Part shown: positions 43,529 to 53,023 of the stretch, piece after piece
Layout of the letters: the number at the start of each line of letters is the position of its first letter
Position numbering within the stretch: the stretch's first letter is position 1
Source of the DNA: Kitasatospora atroaurantiaca
GTDB lineage: Bacteria; Actinomycetota; Actinomycetes; Streptomycetales; Streptomycetaceae
Assembly (NCBI RefSeq): GCF_007828955.1
Contig: NZ_VIVR01000001.1
Span: 4,154,001 to 4,218,000, forward strand
DNA length: 64,000 nucleotides
Direction of reading: 5' to 3'
Position numbers and translations under genes: made by a program
The notes under the pieces: model-generated
What the model was told of the DNA's origin: nothing
The model's input: only the letters and a program-made list of their open reading frames with translations
Database searches by the model: none

Positions 43529-43594
43529 CGTGCACTCCTCAGGGCCGTCGCTACTCGCCACCGACCCTAACTCGCGCACCAGGCGTGGCGAGAG

Positions 43595-46500
43595 TCAGCC
43601 GGACGTCACGGCGGTGAAGTGCTGTACGTCGGATGGCAGGGGCACGGCCAGTTCCCATGTCACGGCCATCGGCCGGTCGCCGACGTGTGAGACATAGCGA
43701 GCCGGTCCGAGCAGGATGTAGGGGGCGGGTCGGCGAATCTCGTTCTCCTTGACCTGCCGGACGAAGAGCAGCACATTGCTTCCCCGCTCCTGGTGGCGCT
43801 GATACCGCTGGCCGGTCGGCGAGACCGAGGTGGTGCGGTTCTGCGACTCCCAGTGGAAGAGATCCTCGCTCAGGGCGTAGTCGTGATACCGGACGTTCTC
43901 GGAGAAGTCCTTCTCGTCCTTGCGGATCGTCACCAGCAGGGCATCGGTCTGCGTCTCCGGGCACCAGGCAACCCCCTCACGGAATCGTGACGGGAGATTG
44001 CGTCCCAAGGACGCCCACCGGAGAGCCGCCAGGAGTTCCGGGGCGTTGTAATGCGCATGGATGGCCAGCGGCCGGCCCGCCAACGGACCGAGATCGTGGC
44101 CGTGGCCATCGGCGAGCTCGGGGCTGAGGGGCTTGGGCGAGTGAGTCGCCTGCTCAAGCCCGTAGGCGAAGACCTGCCGGAGTTCGCTGCGCACGGCTGG
44201 ATGCGCCCGCAGCGTCTCCAAGCCTTGACCGATGGACTTGAAGGTTCCGCCGTCCGGCCAGAGCGAGAAGAACAGCATTTCGGCGTACGTCCGCATGCGC
44301 TCGTCGAACGTCGAGGGTTCGGGAGTGCCGTCGGCGAGCAGGTCGGAGTAGGCGCGTACCCGTTCCGGATCGTCAACGTGCAGCAGGGCGGCGACCCGCT
44401 TGAGCAAGGCGGGCTCGCCATCCGCCTCGGGGGCTGAGGTGAGCCCGGCGCGCCGGAGAATACCCGTCCAGGAGTTGTTGCTGCGATAGAGCTCATTGAT
44501 GTCCCGGCGACTCTCGGCGAGGAAGGTCGCGAGGCTGGGCTCACCGTAGGAACGAACCTCCTGGGCCAGCTTGTTGATGTTGGTCCTGAGCTGTTCCTTG
44601 ATGTTGCCGAGAACGATGTCCTTGGAGACGCGGTCGAGGACGATCTGACAGCCGGAGGGAAGAAGCGGGAAATCCTGCTCAAGGGACTTCTCCAGACCGC
44701 TGCGAGTCTGACCGGTCAGCGCTCGGAACTGCTCCTCGAACCGGAACTCCTTGCGCTGGTACCCGATGAAGTCCAACACGGTGAGCACGGCCTTGTTGGG
44801 GGATCGGCGAAGCCCTCGACCGAGCTGCTGAAGGAAGATCGTGGCGCTCGAGGTCGGGCGAAGGAGGAGCAGCGTGTCGACGTCCGGGATATCCAGGCCC
44901 TCGTTGAAGAGGTCGACCGTGAAGAGCACCTGGATCTCGCCGCTCCGCAGGCCGTCGAGTGCCTCCTTGCGCTCCTTCGCCGGCGTGGCACCGGACAGCG
45001 CGCGGGCCGACAGCCCGGCGCGGGCGAAGGCGTCTGCCATGTGCTGCGCGTGCCGTACCGAGACGCAGAAGCCCAAGGCCCGCATGGCGAGCGGGTTGGA
45101 GATCTTGTCGCGGACGGCCTTGACGACTTGCCGCGCCTGGGCGTCTCCCGCCGTCAGCACATTGGTCAACTCGTTCGCGTCGTAGGCACCTTGCCTCCAG
45201 CCGACGGTACTGAGGTCGGTGTTGTCGTGCACGCCGAAGTAGTGGAACGGGCAGAGCAGATCGTCCTGGAGGGCCTGCCATAGCCGCATCTCGGCGGCGA
45301 TCCGGCCGTCGAAGAACTCGTCCTGCACACGCTTGCCGTCAGCGCGCTCGGGTGTGGCCGTCAGTCCGAGCAGCTCGATCGGCTTGAAGTGATCGATGAT
45401 CTTCCGGTAGGTCGCCGCCTCAGCGTGGTGGAACTCGTCGATGACGATGACGTCGAACCGGTCAGGCGCGAAGGAGTCGAGCCCCCTTGCATGGAGTGAC
45501 TGGACGCTGGCGAAGACCTGCCGCCAGCGCTCGGGGCGGTCGCCGCGAACCAGGAGTTCTCCGAACGTCCCGTCGGCGAGGACCTCGCGGTAGGCGCGCT
45601 GCGACTGGCGGAGGATCTCTTCACGGTGGGCGACGAAGAGCAGTGTGGGGTCGCCGCCGAGCCGGTGCCTCAGCGCCTTGTAATCAAGGGCTGCAGTGAT
45701 GGTCTTCCCCGTACCGGTGGCCGCGACGAGCAGATTCCGGTGGCGATCGTGCACTTCGCGCTCGACGTTCAGGCGCTCCAGCATGTCCCGCTGATGCGGG
45801 TGCGGGCGTACCTCCAGGCCGGAGAGCGAGATCTTCCGGCCGTCGGTGCTCCAACTGCCGCCGGCATCCCGCAGAGCCCGGTCCAGCTCGTCCGCGTCGC
45901 GGTCGGGGTCGTAACTCTTGAAGGAGGGGTTGTTCCAGTACGAGTCGAAGGTCGCTTCGAACTTGCGCAGGACGGCCGGCGTGGCGATGCCGGAGAGCCG
46001 TACGTTCCACTCCAGGCCGTCCAGCAGCGCAGCCTTGGAGAGGTTCGAACTGCCGACGTACGCGGTGTCGTAGCCGGTCGCTCGGCGGAACAGCCAGGCC
46101 TTGGCGTGCAGACGCGTCGTACGCAGCTCGTAGTTGACCTTCACCTCGGCGCCGAACTCGCGAACCAGCCGGTCGAGAGCCTGCCGCTCGGTCGCGCCGA
46201 TGTAGGTGGTGGTGATGACACGGAGGGGAACGCCGCGCTGCTTGAGATCGCGAAGCTGCTCCTCGATCACCCGCAGGCCATGCCACTTGACGAAAGCACA
46301 CAGGAGGTCGACCCGATCGGCGGTGGCCAGCTCGGCGCGCAGCTCGTGGCCGAGGCTCTGCTCCTCGGGCGCATTCGTCAGCAGCGCGCTCTCGGAGAGC
46401 GGCGTGAGCGGCCGGACCTTGTAGACGCCCGGCGCCTCTTGCTCGGCGAGTGCAATGAGCTCCCGCGGCCCGGCGACCAACTGGTCCGCGGGCTCAGCAG

Positions 46501-46765
46501 ACTTGTCGTGCTCTGCAAGCACGGCGAGGACGCGGTTGGCGACTGCGACACGCTCCGAAGGGTCCAAGGACAGCAGCGTCTGCTGGACTGTCGCGCCGAC
46601 ATGGCGCGCGAGAACGAAGGGTGCCGACTCCGGGCCGACCTCGCGATCCACCACTCGCCAGCCTGAGGTGCCGAGCTGCTCAAGCTGGTGGGCGAGTGCG
46701 TCGGTGACGACTCGCTCGTACAGCCCGGGGACCGCCTGTAGGGCACGGCCGTTGGGATCCACCAC
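43595..46765 (-). CDS. PLD-like nuclease/SF2 helicase/DUF3427 fusion (defence candidate)
   Basis: A 1056-residue multidomain protein. Residues 140-290 form a PLD-like domain with TTRLHAKAWLFRR and VGSSNLSKAAL. Residues 320-690 are an SF2 helicase: ATGTGKTITA, the DEFH-type box in VIVIDEFHHAEA, LGLTATPERADG and QQLGRGLRRSPNKAVL. The last 350 residues match DUF3427. Such proteins occur in mobile and defence contexts and resemble helicase-nuclease effectors. GTG start at 46765 after AGGAG. It lies 96 bases downstream of the HNH restriction gene on the same strand. Codon use is less GC-biased than in core genes. Confidence 0.85.
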   Translation of the reverse strand: MVDPNGRALQAVPGLYERVVTDALAHQLEQLGTSGWRVVDREVGPESAPFVLARHVGATVQQTLLSLDPSERVAVANRVLAVLAEHDKSAEPADQLVAGPRELIALAEQEAPGVYKVRPLTPLSESALLTNAPEEQSLGHELRAELATADRVDLLCAFVKWHGLRVIEEQLRDLKQRGVPLRVITTTYIGATERQALDRLVREFGAEVKVNYELRTTRLHAKAWLFRRATGYDTAYVGSSNLSKAALLDGLEWNVRLSGIATPAVLRKFEATFDSYWNNPSFKSYDPDRDADELDRALRDAGGSWSTDGRKISLSGLEVRPHPHQRDMLERLNVEREVHDRHRNLLVAATGTGKTITAALDYKALRHRLGGDPTLLFVAHREEILRQSQRAYREVLADGTFGELLVRGDRPERWRQVFASVQSLHARGLDSFAPDRFDVIVIDEFHHAEAATYRKIIDHFKPIELLGLTATPERADGKRVQDEFFDGRIAAEMRLWQALQDDLLCPFHYFGVHDNTDLSTVGWRQGAYDANELTNVLTAGDAQARQVVKAVRDKISNPLAMRALGFCVSVRHAQHMADAFARAGLSARALSGATPAKERKEALDGLRSGEIQVLFTVDLFNEGLDIPDVDTLLLLRPTSSATIFLQQLGRGLRRSPNKAVLTVLDFIGYQRKEFRFEEQFRALTGQTRSGLEKSLEQDFPLLPSGCQIVLDRVSKDIVLGNIKEQLRTNINKLAQEVRSYGEPSLATFLAESRRDINELYRSNNSWTGILRRAGLTSAPEADGEPALLKRVAALLHVDDPERVRAYSDLLADGTPEPSTFDERMRTYAEMLFFSLWPDGGTFKSIGQGLETLRAHPAVRSELRQVFAYGLEQATHSPKPLSPELADGHGHDLGPLAGRPLAIHAHYNAPELLAALRWASLGRNLPSRFREGVAWCPETQTDALLVTIRKDEKDFSENVRYHDYALSEDLFHWESQNRTTSVSPTGQRYQRHQERGSNVLLFVRQVKENEIRRPAPYILLGPARYVSHVGDRPMAVTWELAVPLPSDVQHFTAVTSG

Positions 46766-46861
46766 TGAGCTCTCCTGTCGTCCAGGTCATTGGTTGGAAT
46801 CTTCATCTTCTTAGCAGCGGCGTCTGACAGGGCGGGGCCGCCGCAGCGATGTGGTGGCAGG

Positions 46862-47788
46862 TCAGTGTTTGAAGACTTCCTGGTCGTGCCAGTGCAGGAA
46901 GTCATACGAGACCGCATGGTGCGTCGCACGCGGGAGGGCCACCCGGGCGTCGTGCAGAGCGAAGACGGCCCGGCCCGCGGTCGTGCCGGCTGTGTAGCGC
47001 GGCGAGACCCGGACGGTCCGGTCTGCGGTGATGCCGAGGGCGCCGTAGTCGAAGAGGGCGTGGTGGAGCGAGCAGAGCGCGACGGCGTTGTCGATGCGGT
47101 CGGGTCCGCCTTGGCTGTGCCAGCGGACGTGGGCGGCCTCGACGCCGACCGGGCTGAGGCCCAGCGCGCCGTCGAAGCCGCAGATGGCACAGGCGTTGCG
47201 GTAGGCGCGCAGCACGGCCTCGGAGAATCCGGACGCCCGGACGCGACGCCTGGTCAGTCGGTATTGCGCGTTGGCTGCCCGGACTTCCAGGGCGGAATCC
47301 CCGACGGCCGGCAGATCCAGGCCGATCTGCTCGCAGATCGCCGTCTCGAGTGTGCTGGTGAAGTGCCGGTCCAGCAGCAGGAACACGGCGGCCGAGAACA
47401 CGGACGGGTCACCGAGCAGCGCCTCGACCTCCGGCCGGAGCCGGCCGACGGCGCTGAGGGCGTGCAGGGTCCGGCCGTCGGCACGGGTGCTCGGCCCGAG
47501 TGGTGTGCCGTCTCCGGCCTGGAGCTCCCAGAGGGAACGCTCCAGGTGTACGAAAGGCATGGCGGCACGCTGGGCACCCGCCTGTGGACGGGCGACCGGT
47601 GGGCCGAAGTCGTTGATGAGACGGCTGACCGGTTCCTCGGCCTCGGCGTAGCTGACGGTGGTGGTGCCCCGATCGGCGTATCGGCCGAGCAGCCAGAGCA
47701 GGAGCAGCGGTTTGTGCGGTGCCCGCCGGCCGCGCACGGTGGCCTGGCGCAAGCCGGCCAGGGCATCGAGGAGTTCGGCGCGCCTCAC
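46862..47788 (-). CDS. Phosphorothioate-DNA-binding HNH restriction endonuclease (type IV)
   Basis: A 308-residue protein. The N-terminal region RRAPHKPLLLLWLLGRYAD fits the sulfur-binding domain found in ScoMcrA-type enzymes, and the C-terminal half is an HNH nuclease: CAICGFDGAL, GVEAAHVRWHSQGGPDRIDN and ALCSLHHALFDYGAL with zinc ligands. Enzymes of this type cut DNA carrying phosphorothioate modification, protecting hosts that lack dnd/ssp genes. No dnd gene is in the window. It lies upstream of the helicase and 25 bases after the phosphatase gene. Confidence 0.85.
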   Translation of the reverse strand: MRRAELLDALAGLRQATVRGRRAPHKPLLLLWLLGRYADRGTTTVSYAEAEEPVSRLINDFGPPVARPQAGAQRAAMPFVHLERSLWELQAGDGTPLGPSTRADGRTLHALSAVGRLRPEVEALLGDPSVFSAAVFLLLDRHFTSTLETAICEQIGLDLPAVGDSALEVRAANAQYRLTRRRVRASGFSEAVLRAYRNACAICGFDGALGLSPVGVEAAHVRWHSQGGPDRIDNAVALCSLHHALFDYGALGITADRTVRVSPRYTAGTTAGRAVFALHDARVALPRATHHAVSYDFLHWHDQEVFKH

Positions 47789-47813
47789 GGTGAGGACGGC
47801 CGCGTAAGGATCG

Positions 47814-48533
47814 TCACGGCGCCAGCAGCTCCCGAAGGCTGGCCAGTTCCTCGTCCGTCACCCCGTGCGCCCGCAGGAAGTCCGCCAGGGAGCCGTGGAG
47901 TTCGCGGATGCGGTCCAGGGAGGCCCGGAGGTGGTCGGCGAGGACGGGGCGGGAGAGGTGCTCCTCGCCGTGCTCGTCGATGTAGGGGACGGGGCCGGCG
48001 TCGAGGCCGAGGTTGGGGTTGGAGCGGAGGAAGTCGACGATGATGTCGGCCTCCGGGACGCCCGCCAGGGACTGGATGACGGCGATGGTGAGGCCGGTGC
48101 GGTCCTTGCCGACGGCGCAGTGGACCAGCAGCGGGGTGCCGCCGTCGGCGACCAGGCGGCGGACGGTGCCCGCGATGGCCGGGCCGCCGACCTCGGCCAT
48201 GAAGAGGTACAGGCTCAGCTGGTCCGTGGGCCAGGGCTGCTCGGTCTCGGAGTGGTCCGGGAGGAGCGGCAGGTGGAGCTGGTCGAGGTCCAGGCCGTGC
48301 CGTTGGTCCGGCCAGACCTCCAGCTCGGTGCGGCTGCGGAGGTCGACGATGGTCCGTACGCCCAGGGCCTTGAGACGCTGGGCCCCCTCCTCGGTCAGCT
48401 GGTTGAGGGAGCCCGAGCGGTAGAGCAGGCCGGCGCGCAGGCCCGCGACGCCGGCGTCGCGGAAGTTCTGCACGTCGGGCACGTCGAGGCGGGTGGACGC
48501 TGCGTCGAACTCGCGGTCGGTCATGCTCGTCAC
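47814..48533 (-). CDS. Tyrosine-protein phosphatase (Y_phosphatase3 family)
   Basis: A 239-residue dual-specificity-like phosphatase: VQNFRDAG at the N-terminus and the P-loop HCAVGKDRTG with catalytic Cys139. Related proteins (MptpB type) act on phosphotyrosine and phosphoinositides. No signal peptide. The GTG at 48533 or the ATG at 48524 may be the start. Same strand as the restriction gene and only 25 bases before it, so the three genes may share a transcript, though this phosphatase is common elsewhere. Confidence 0.9.
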   Translation of the reverse strand: MTSMTDREFDAASTRLDVPDVQNFRDAGVAGLRAGLLYRSGSLNQLTEEGAQRLKALGVRTIVDLRSRTELEVWPDQRHGLDLDQLHLPLLPDHSETEQPWPTDQLSLYLFMAEVGGPAIAGTVRRLVADGGTPLLVHCAVGKDRTGLTIAVIQSLAGVPEADIIVDFLRSNPNLGLDAGPVPYIDEHGEEHLSRPVLADHLRASLDRIRELHGSLADFLRAHGVTDEELASLRELLAP

Positions 48534-48615
48534 CGTAGCGTGAGGCGCTGCGGTGCCACGGCCGATTCGGCCAAGAGCCGAGGGGTGGGTACCAGGGGTC
48601 GGGGAGGGACGGCCG

Positions 48616-49365
48616 TCAGCGCCCGCCGGCGAGGTCGATGAACGCGCCGGTGGCGTACGAGGCGGCAGGGGAGAGCAGCCAGAGGATCCCCTCGGCGATC
48701 TCCTCGGGCCGGCCTCCGCGCCCCATCGGGAGCTGCGGGCCGACCCGGTCGACCCGTCCGGGCTCGCCGCCCTGCGCGTGGATGTCCGTGTGGATCAGGC
48801 CGGGGCGTACGGCGTTGACGCGGATGCCCTCGGCCGCCACCTCCAGCGCCAGACCGCGGGTCATGCTGTCCAGCGCGCCCTTGGAGGCGGCGTAGTCGAC
48901 GTACTCGTTGGGCGAGCCGATCCGCGAGGCGGCGGAGGAGACGTTGACGATCGCACCGCCCGAGCCGCCGTAGCGGGTGGACATCCGGCGTACTGCGGCG
49001 GCTGCGCAGAGGAAGGGGCCGGTGATGTTGGCGGCCCAGATCCGGGTGAGCCGCTCCTCGTCCAACTCGTCCAGACGGCACTGCTTTTCGAGCGTGCCCG
49101 CGTTGTTGACCAGGGCGGTGAGTGTGCCGAGCTGCTGGTCCACGGCCTGGAACAGCCGGTCGACCTCGGTGCTGCGGCTGACATCCGCGCGGACGGCGAT
49201 CGCGGTGCCGCCGGCAGCCCGGATCTCGTCCACCACGCCGGCCGCAGAGGCCTCGTCCGTACGGAAGTTGACGCACACCCGGTAGCCACGGGCCGCCGCG
49301 AGCCGGGCGGTGGCGGCGCCGATGCCACGGCCGCCACCGGTGATCAGGACCACATCATCGCTCAT
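48616..49365 (-). CDS. SDR-family NAD(P)-dependent oxidoreductase
   Basis: A 249-residue classical short-chain dehydrogenase. Cofactor motif VLITGGGRGIGAA, NNAGTLE, the catalytic Ser in VNVSSAASRIG and YVDYAASKG (YxxxK). Arg residues after the first glycine motif (FRTDEAS) favour NADPH. The substrate cannot be inferred. Monocistronic, with weak ribosome site. Confidence 0.93.
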   Translation of the reverse strand: MSDDVVLITGGGRGIGAATARLAAARGYRVCVNFRTDEASAAGVVDEIRAAGGTAIAVRADVSRSTEVDRLFQAVDQQLGTLTALVNNAGTLEKQCRLDELDEERLTRIWAANITGPFLCAAAAVRRMSTRYGGSGGAIVNVSSAASRIGSPNEYVDYAASKGALDSMTRGLALEVAAEGIRVNAVRPGLIHTDIHAQGGEPGRVDRVGPQLPMGRGGRPEEIAEGILWLLSPAASYATGAFIDLAGGR

Positions 49366-49426
49366 GCCATAAGACCGTAGCCCACATGCTGGAATTCGGT
49401 GCGGGGCGGGCGTGCGACTACTGATC

Positions 49427-50032
49427 ATGGCCGGTATGGACACTTCGCCGCACGGGCCGCTGGCGCCCGCCTCCGCCGATCCGGCCGACTATCTGGCCGC
49501 CGATGACGTGATCGACCACGGGCACCCCGCGATCCGGGCGCTCGCCGCCGAACTCCGGCGTGACACCGCGGAGGAGACGGCGCGCGCCACCTTCGAGTAC
49601 GTCCGGGACGAGATCTCCCACTCCTTCGACGCCGGAGAGTGGAGCTGCGCGTACCGGGCCTCGGACGTGCTCGCGCACCGCAACGCGATCTGCCACGGCA
49701 AGTCCCACCTGCTCGCCGCGCTGCTGCGCGCGCAGGGGATCCCGGCCGGCCTCTGCTACCAGAAGCTGGAGGTGCTGCACGGGCTCAACGCCGTCTACTG
49801 GCCCGAGACCGGGCAGTGGGTGCGGCTCGACGCGCGCGGCAACAATCACGGGGCGGACGGCCGGTTCGCAACCGTACCGGCCGAGGAGCGGCTCGCCTGG
49901 GCGAACGACCCGGACAAGGACCAGTACCACTACCCGACGGTGTACCCGGCGACGCCGCCGGTGCTGCTGGCGGGCCTGGCAGAGGCGAAGGTGGGCACGG
50001 AGGGGTACGGCTACCTGCCGTCCGAGCTCTGA
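49427..50032 (+). CDS. Transglutaminase-like cysteine protease-fold protein
   Basis: A 201-residue protein with a transglutaminase-core triad: Cys in RNAICHGKSHLLAALLRA, His in LHGLNAVYW, Asp in WVRLDARGNN. The family includes amidases, peptidases and protein crosslinkers. No signal peptide. ATG at 49427 chosen; ATG 49436 and GTG 49412 are also possible because no clear ribosome site exists. Its end overlaps the convergent downstream gene by 22 bases. Confidence 0.85.
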   Translation: MAGMDTSPHGPLAPASADPADYLAADDVIDHGHPAIRALAAELRRDTAEETARATFEYVRDEISHSFDAGEWSCAYRASDVLAHRNAICHGKSHLLAALLRAQGIPAGLCYQKLEVLHGLNAVYWPETGQWVRLDARGNNHGADGRFATVPAEERLAWANDPDKDQYHYPTVYPATPPVLLAGLAEAKVGTEGYGYLPSEL

Positions 50033-51213
50033 GCGGACGCCGCGCGGAGGGCCGCGATCTTCGGCGCGCGGCTCTTCGGGGAGTCGAGGCTGAAGCCGCG
50101 GGCGTCGCCCAGCTGGTCCCGTACGAAGGCCTCGGTGCGCGCGATGGCCTCGCGAAGTGCGGCATCGGCCGGTACGAACAGCTGGTGCACGATCTCCTGC
50201 TGGTCGGTGTCGTACTCCCAGAAGCCGACGATCCGGCCCCGGTCGGTCACGACGTGCGTCTGCGGGTCGGCCTCGGTGCCGAAGCTGCGAGCGGCCTTGG
50301 CGGTGGGCACCGGACGGTCGGCGTCGGCCGGGTCGATCAGGCGGGAAAGGTCGCGATGGAGCAGGTGCAGGCCGTCGATGCCGGCCAGGAGGGTGTACGT
50401 GGGGGCGGTGGGGGCGGTGAAGTCTGCGAACTCGTCCGCGAGTTGGGGAGGGATGAACAGGTCGGTACCGGGCAGTGTGGTCAATTCGAGCGGGGCGATC
50501 GCTGCCTTGGCGGTGGCAGCTGTGAAGCCGGAGAACCACCGGAAGTGCTTGAGTGAGGCCGGTGCGGCCCAGGAGAAGTAGCGTTCGGCGAGCTCGGCGG
50601 CGGAGCCCTTCACCGGCTGGTCCCAGCTGACGTATCCGTAACGCTGCTGGTCCAGACGTCCGTTGACCGGCACCCGGCGGATCAGGCCGCGGGCCTGCAG
50701 CAGGCCGAGCGCCAGTGGGAGGGTGGTGGACTGGCCGCGCTTCCTGCCCGCCTCACCGAGGCTCCGCACCGCCCCACCGGCCGCCTCGCGGATCGCGGTC
50801 GGATCCAAAGGCGCGGTGGAGGAGAGAACTTGGGAGATCGTCAGGCAGAGCTTCTCGATCTCGTCCCGGGTCACGCCCAGGTGCTTCTCGGCGGCGGCGA
50901 TGTCCCCCTCGGGTGCGGCCGCGCCGACCGCCAGGCCCAGCGCGAAGTCGGAGGCCGGGAGTACATAGGTGCAGCCCCGGGCGGACGGGAGCTCGTGCAC
51001 GTCCAGCGCCGCCACGGCCTCGTCCACCGCCGAGCGGTCGAGCCCCGCCCGGGCGAACAGGCCAAGATAAGGCGCCGCACCGCCGACGGAGCGGGCCCAA
51101 CCGGTGGCGGCCAGCACCTCGGCGGGTGTCGCGCCGTGGTGGGCACCGTCGAGCCACTGCCGGTGCGCCCACCAGGCGCGGAGTTTCGCCGCCGGGATCC
51201 CACTGTTCGCCAT
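50011..51213 (-). CDS. Winged-helix (HTH_42, AlkZ-like) protein lacking the QxQ motif
   Basis: A 400-residue protein of the AlkZ/YcaQ winged-helix DNA glycosylase superfamily: three winged-helix-like repeats ending in TDRGRIVGFWEYD. In AlkZ the first wing carries a catalytic Q-x-Q after a GLQAQ-type turn. The corresponding position here reads WARSVGGAAPYLGLFARAG, so the catalytic pair is absent. It may bind DNA without glycosylase activity or use another residue. Convergent, overlapping the transglutaminase-like gene by 22 bases. Confidence 0.8.
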   Translation of the reverse strand: MANSGIPAAKLRAWWAHRQWLDGAHHGATPAEVLAATGWARSVGGAAPYLGLFARAGLDRSAVDEAVAALDVHELPSARGCTYVLPASDFALGLAVGAAAPEGDIAAAEKHLGVTRDEIEKLCLTISQVLSSTAPLDPTAIREAAGGAVRSLGEAGRKRGQSTTLPLALGLLQARGLIRRVPVNGRLDQQRYGYVSWDQPVKGSAAELAERYFSWAAPASLKHFRWFSGFTAATAKAAIAPLELTTLPGTDLFIPPQLADEFADFTAPTAPTYTLLAGIDGLHLLHRDLSRLIDPADADRPVPTAKAARSFGTEADPQTHVVTDRGRIVGFWEYDTDQQEIVHQLFVPADAALREAIARTEAFVRDQLGDARGFSLDSPKSRAPKIAALRAASAQSSDGR

Positions 51214-51343
51214 GCGCCCAGTATCGGCGGGCGGGCCGTCAGGCGCGCGGAGCGACGTACCGACAATTCGGTCGCGCACGCCGGGCCCCACGGGAGAGAC
51301 TTCGGGTCACTTCGCACCCGGCCGCCGAGGAGGCGACGCACCC

Positions 51344-52018
51344 ATGCACGTCCTGCTCTCCGGCATCGTCGGCTCCACCGCGTACGGCCTGGCCCACGCC
51401 GGTTCGGACCTCGATCGGCTCGGCCTCTTCGCGGCACCCACCGAGGAGCTCCACGGCCTCCACCGCCCCGCCGAATCGCACGTCACCACCGCGCCCGACC
51501 GCACCCTGCACGAGGCCGCGAAGTGGTGCCGGCTCGCGCTGAGCTGCAACCCGACCGCCTCCGAGCTGGTCTGGCTGCCCGGCGAGCTGTACGAGGTCCG
51601 GACCCCGCTCGGCGAGGAGCTGATCGGCCTCCGGCGCTCGTTCCTCAGCGCGCGGGCCGTGCGCAACTCCTACCTCGGGTACGCCACCCAGCAGTTCAGG
51701 AAGCTGTCCACCCGCGACAGCGCTGACCGGCAGAGCCGGACGAGGGCGGCCAAGCACGCGCGGCACCTGGTGCGACTGGTCCGGCAGGGCGTCACGCTGC
51801 ACGAAACCGGTGAGATCGTCGTCCGGCTCGCCGACCCGGAGCAGGTACGTGAGCTCGGCGAGCGGTACGCAGACCGGCCCGAACTCGCGGCGACCGTCCT
51901 CGCGGACGCCGAGTCGCGCTTCGACCGCCCGGGTGTGCTGCCGTCGGCCCCGGACGAGGCTCCGGCCGAGGCGTGGCTGCGTCGGGTCCGCGCGGCGCAC
52001 TTCGCGGCGGCCGCGTAG
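51344..52018 (+). CDS. Nucleotidyltransferase (RlaP-type)
   Basis: A 224-residue protein of the DNA polymerase beta-like nucleotidyltransferase superfamily: the active-site GSTAYGLAHAGSDLDRLGLF has the GS and Asp pair for metal binding. The rest is helical. A very strong GAGGAGG ribosome site precedes the ATG. The substrate is unknown; members are found in RNA-ligase-associated and toxin-antitoxin settings. Just upstream of tRNA-Lys. Confidence 0.85.
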   Translation: MHVLLSGIVGSTAYGLAHAGSDLDRLGLFAAPTEELHGLHRPAESHVTTAPDRTLHEAAKWCRLALSCNPTASELVWLPGELYEVRTPLGEELIGLRRSFLSARAVRNSYLGYATQQFRKLSTRDSADRQSRTRAAKHARHLVRLVRQGVTLHETGEIVVRLADPEQVRELGERYADRPELAATVLADAESRFDRPGVLPSAPDEAPAEAWLRRVRAAHFAAAA

Positions 52019-52132
52019 CAGTCGGCCGAGCAGCCCCGGCGTGGCCCGGCAATCCGCTGGCCAACCGCCGGGGATCACCGGGTAGGATCGCCCTGGCAGG
52101 CGCCGTACCCCCACGGTGGAGCGCACGCCGGC

Positions 52133-52205
52133 GGGCCGCTAGCTCAATTGGCAGAGCTGCGGACTTTTAATCCGTAGGTTCAGGGTTCGAGCCCCTGGCG
52201 GCCCA
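52133..52205 (+). tRNA. tRNA-Lys (TTT)
   Basis: 73 nt. Acceptor stem GGGCCGC with GCGGCCC, discriminator A, D-arm TAGCTCAATTGGCAGAGC, anticodon loop CTTTTAA giving TTT, T-loop TTCGAGC. CC but not the A of CCA is encoded. An inverted repeat at 52245-52277 follows. Confidence 0.97.
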
Positions 52206-53023
52206 CCTGGAACAGAGCGGGGAACTCGCTCTGAACAACAGCGCAGCACCTCGACCACCTCCTCCGGTCGCGGTGCTGGCGCATTCTCAGGCCGCCTGAG
52301 GTACCGCTGCTTGATCTCTTCACCGCCGCAGTCCGTGACTTCGAGTCCGCCATCAGCGGTGGGTCGGCAACTGACCTGCGGGCCTGCCTCTTCCGGCTGC
52401 AGGAGAGACAGTCCCCCACCGCCGATGACCGGTTGCCTGAGCTGTGGCCGAAGAGCACGCGGCGACAGCATGGGCTGTGATCCGGAAGAAGGCCCTGGTT
52501 GCGCAGGGTGGTGCCGGCGCTGCGTGGCGGGTGCGCGTTCCACACCATGCCACCAGCAACCGGCCGGCAACCACCTGCTCCGGCGAAGCAGCAGCGTCGC
52601 CGGCAGAACACACTGCTCGGATCTGCAGTGGCCCAGGATCCAGCTGTCCCGCTCCCTGTGGAGCTGAAGACAACGGATGACAGTCGGCGGCACCCCCGTG
52701 GCTGCCGGCCGTCGGTACCGATCCAACCCTGGCCGGCGTTGTCCGGCATCTCTTTGCGGTGTCGGTCAATCAATTCCGTACAACGCGGGTGGACGGCACG
52801 CTGCCGGACCGCCTTCCGAACCGGCCGGGCGGGTGATCGGGACGACCTCGGAGCTGACGGCGAGTTCGCGGAGATCCAGGCGGTGGCGCCGCAGAGAGTG
52901 ACGTACCGGGACCCTGCGGCAACCGTTGCTGACGTGGGGTCCCTGTCCTGTCCCGTGCTGAGCGAGCCGGGACCGTGACACCTAGGCTGGGATACAACGG
53001 TCGGAACGTGGTGGAGACGAACC
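52206..53023. other. Gene-poor stretch after tRNA-Lys
   Basis: 818 bases. A terminator-like hairpin, AGCACCtCGACC with GGTCGcGGTGCT, lies at 52245-52277. After that I see open frames on both strands but none with consistent GC-rich third positions, a ribosome site and a recognisable family. A frame at 52444-52680 and fragments on the minus strand are not convincing. It may be decayed DNA, for example a remnant of an element that once used the tRNA as target. Confidence 0.5.

Noticed and set aside
52139-52726. Minus-strand frame of 195 codons spanning tRNA-Lys and the following stretch.
   Set aside because: It runs through the tRNA gene and has no recognisable family or ribosome site.
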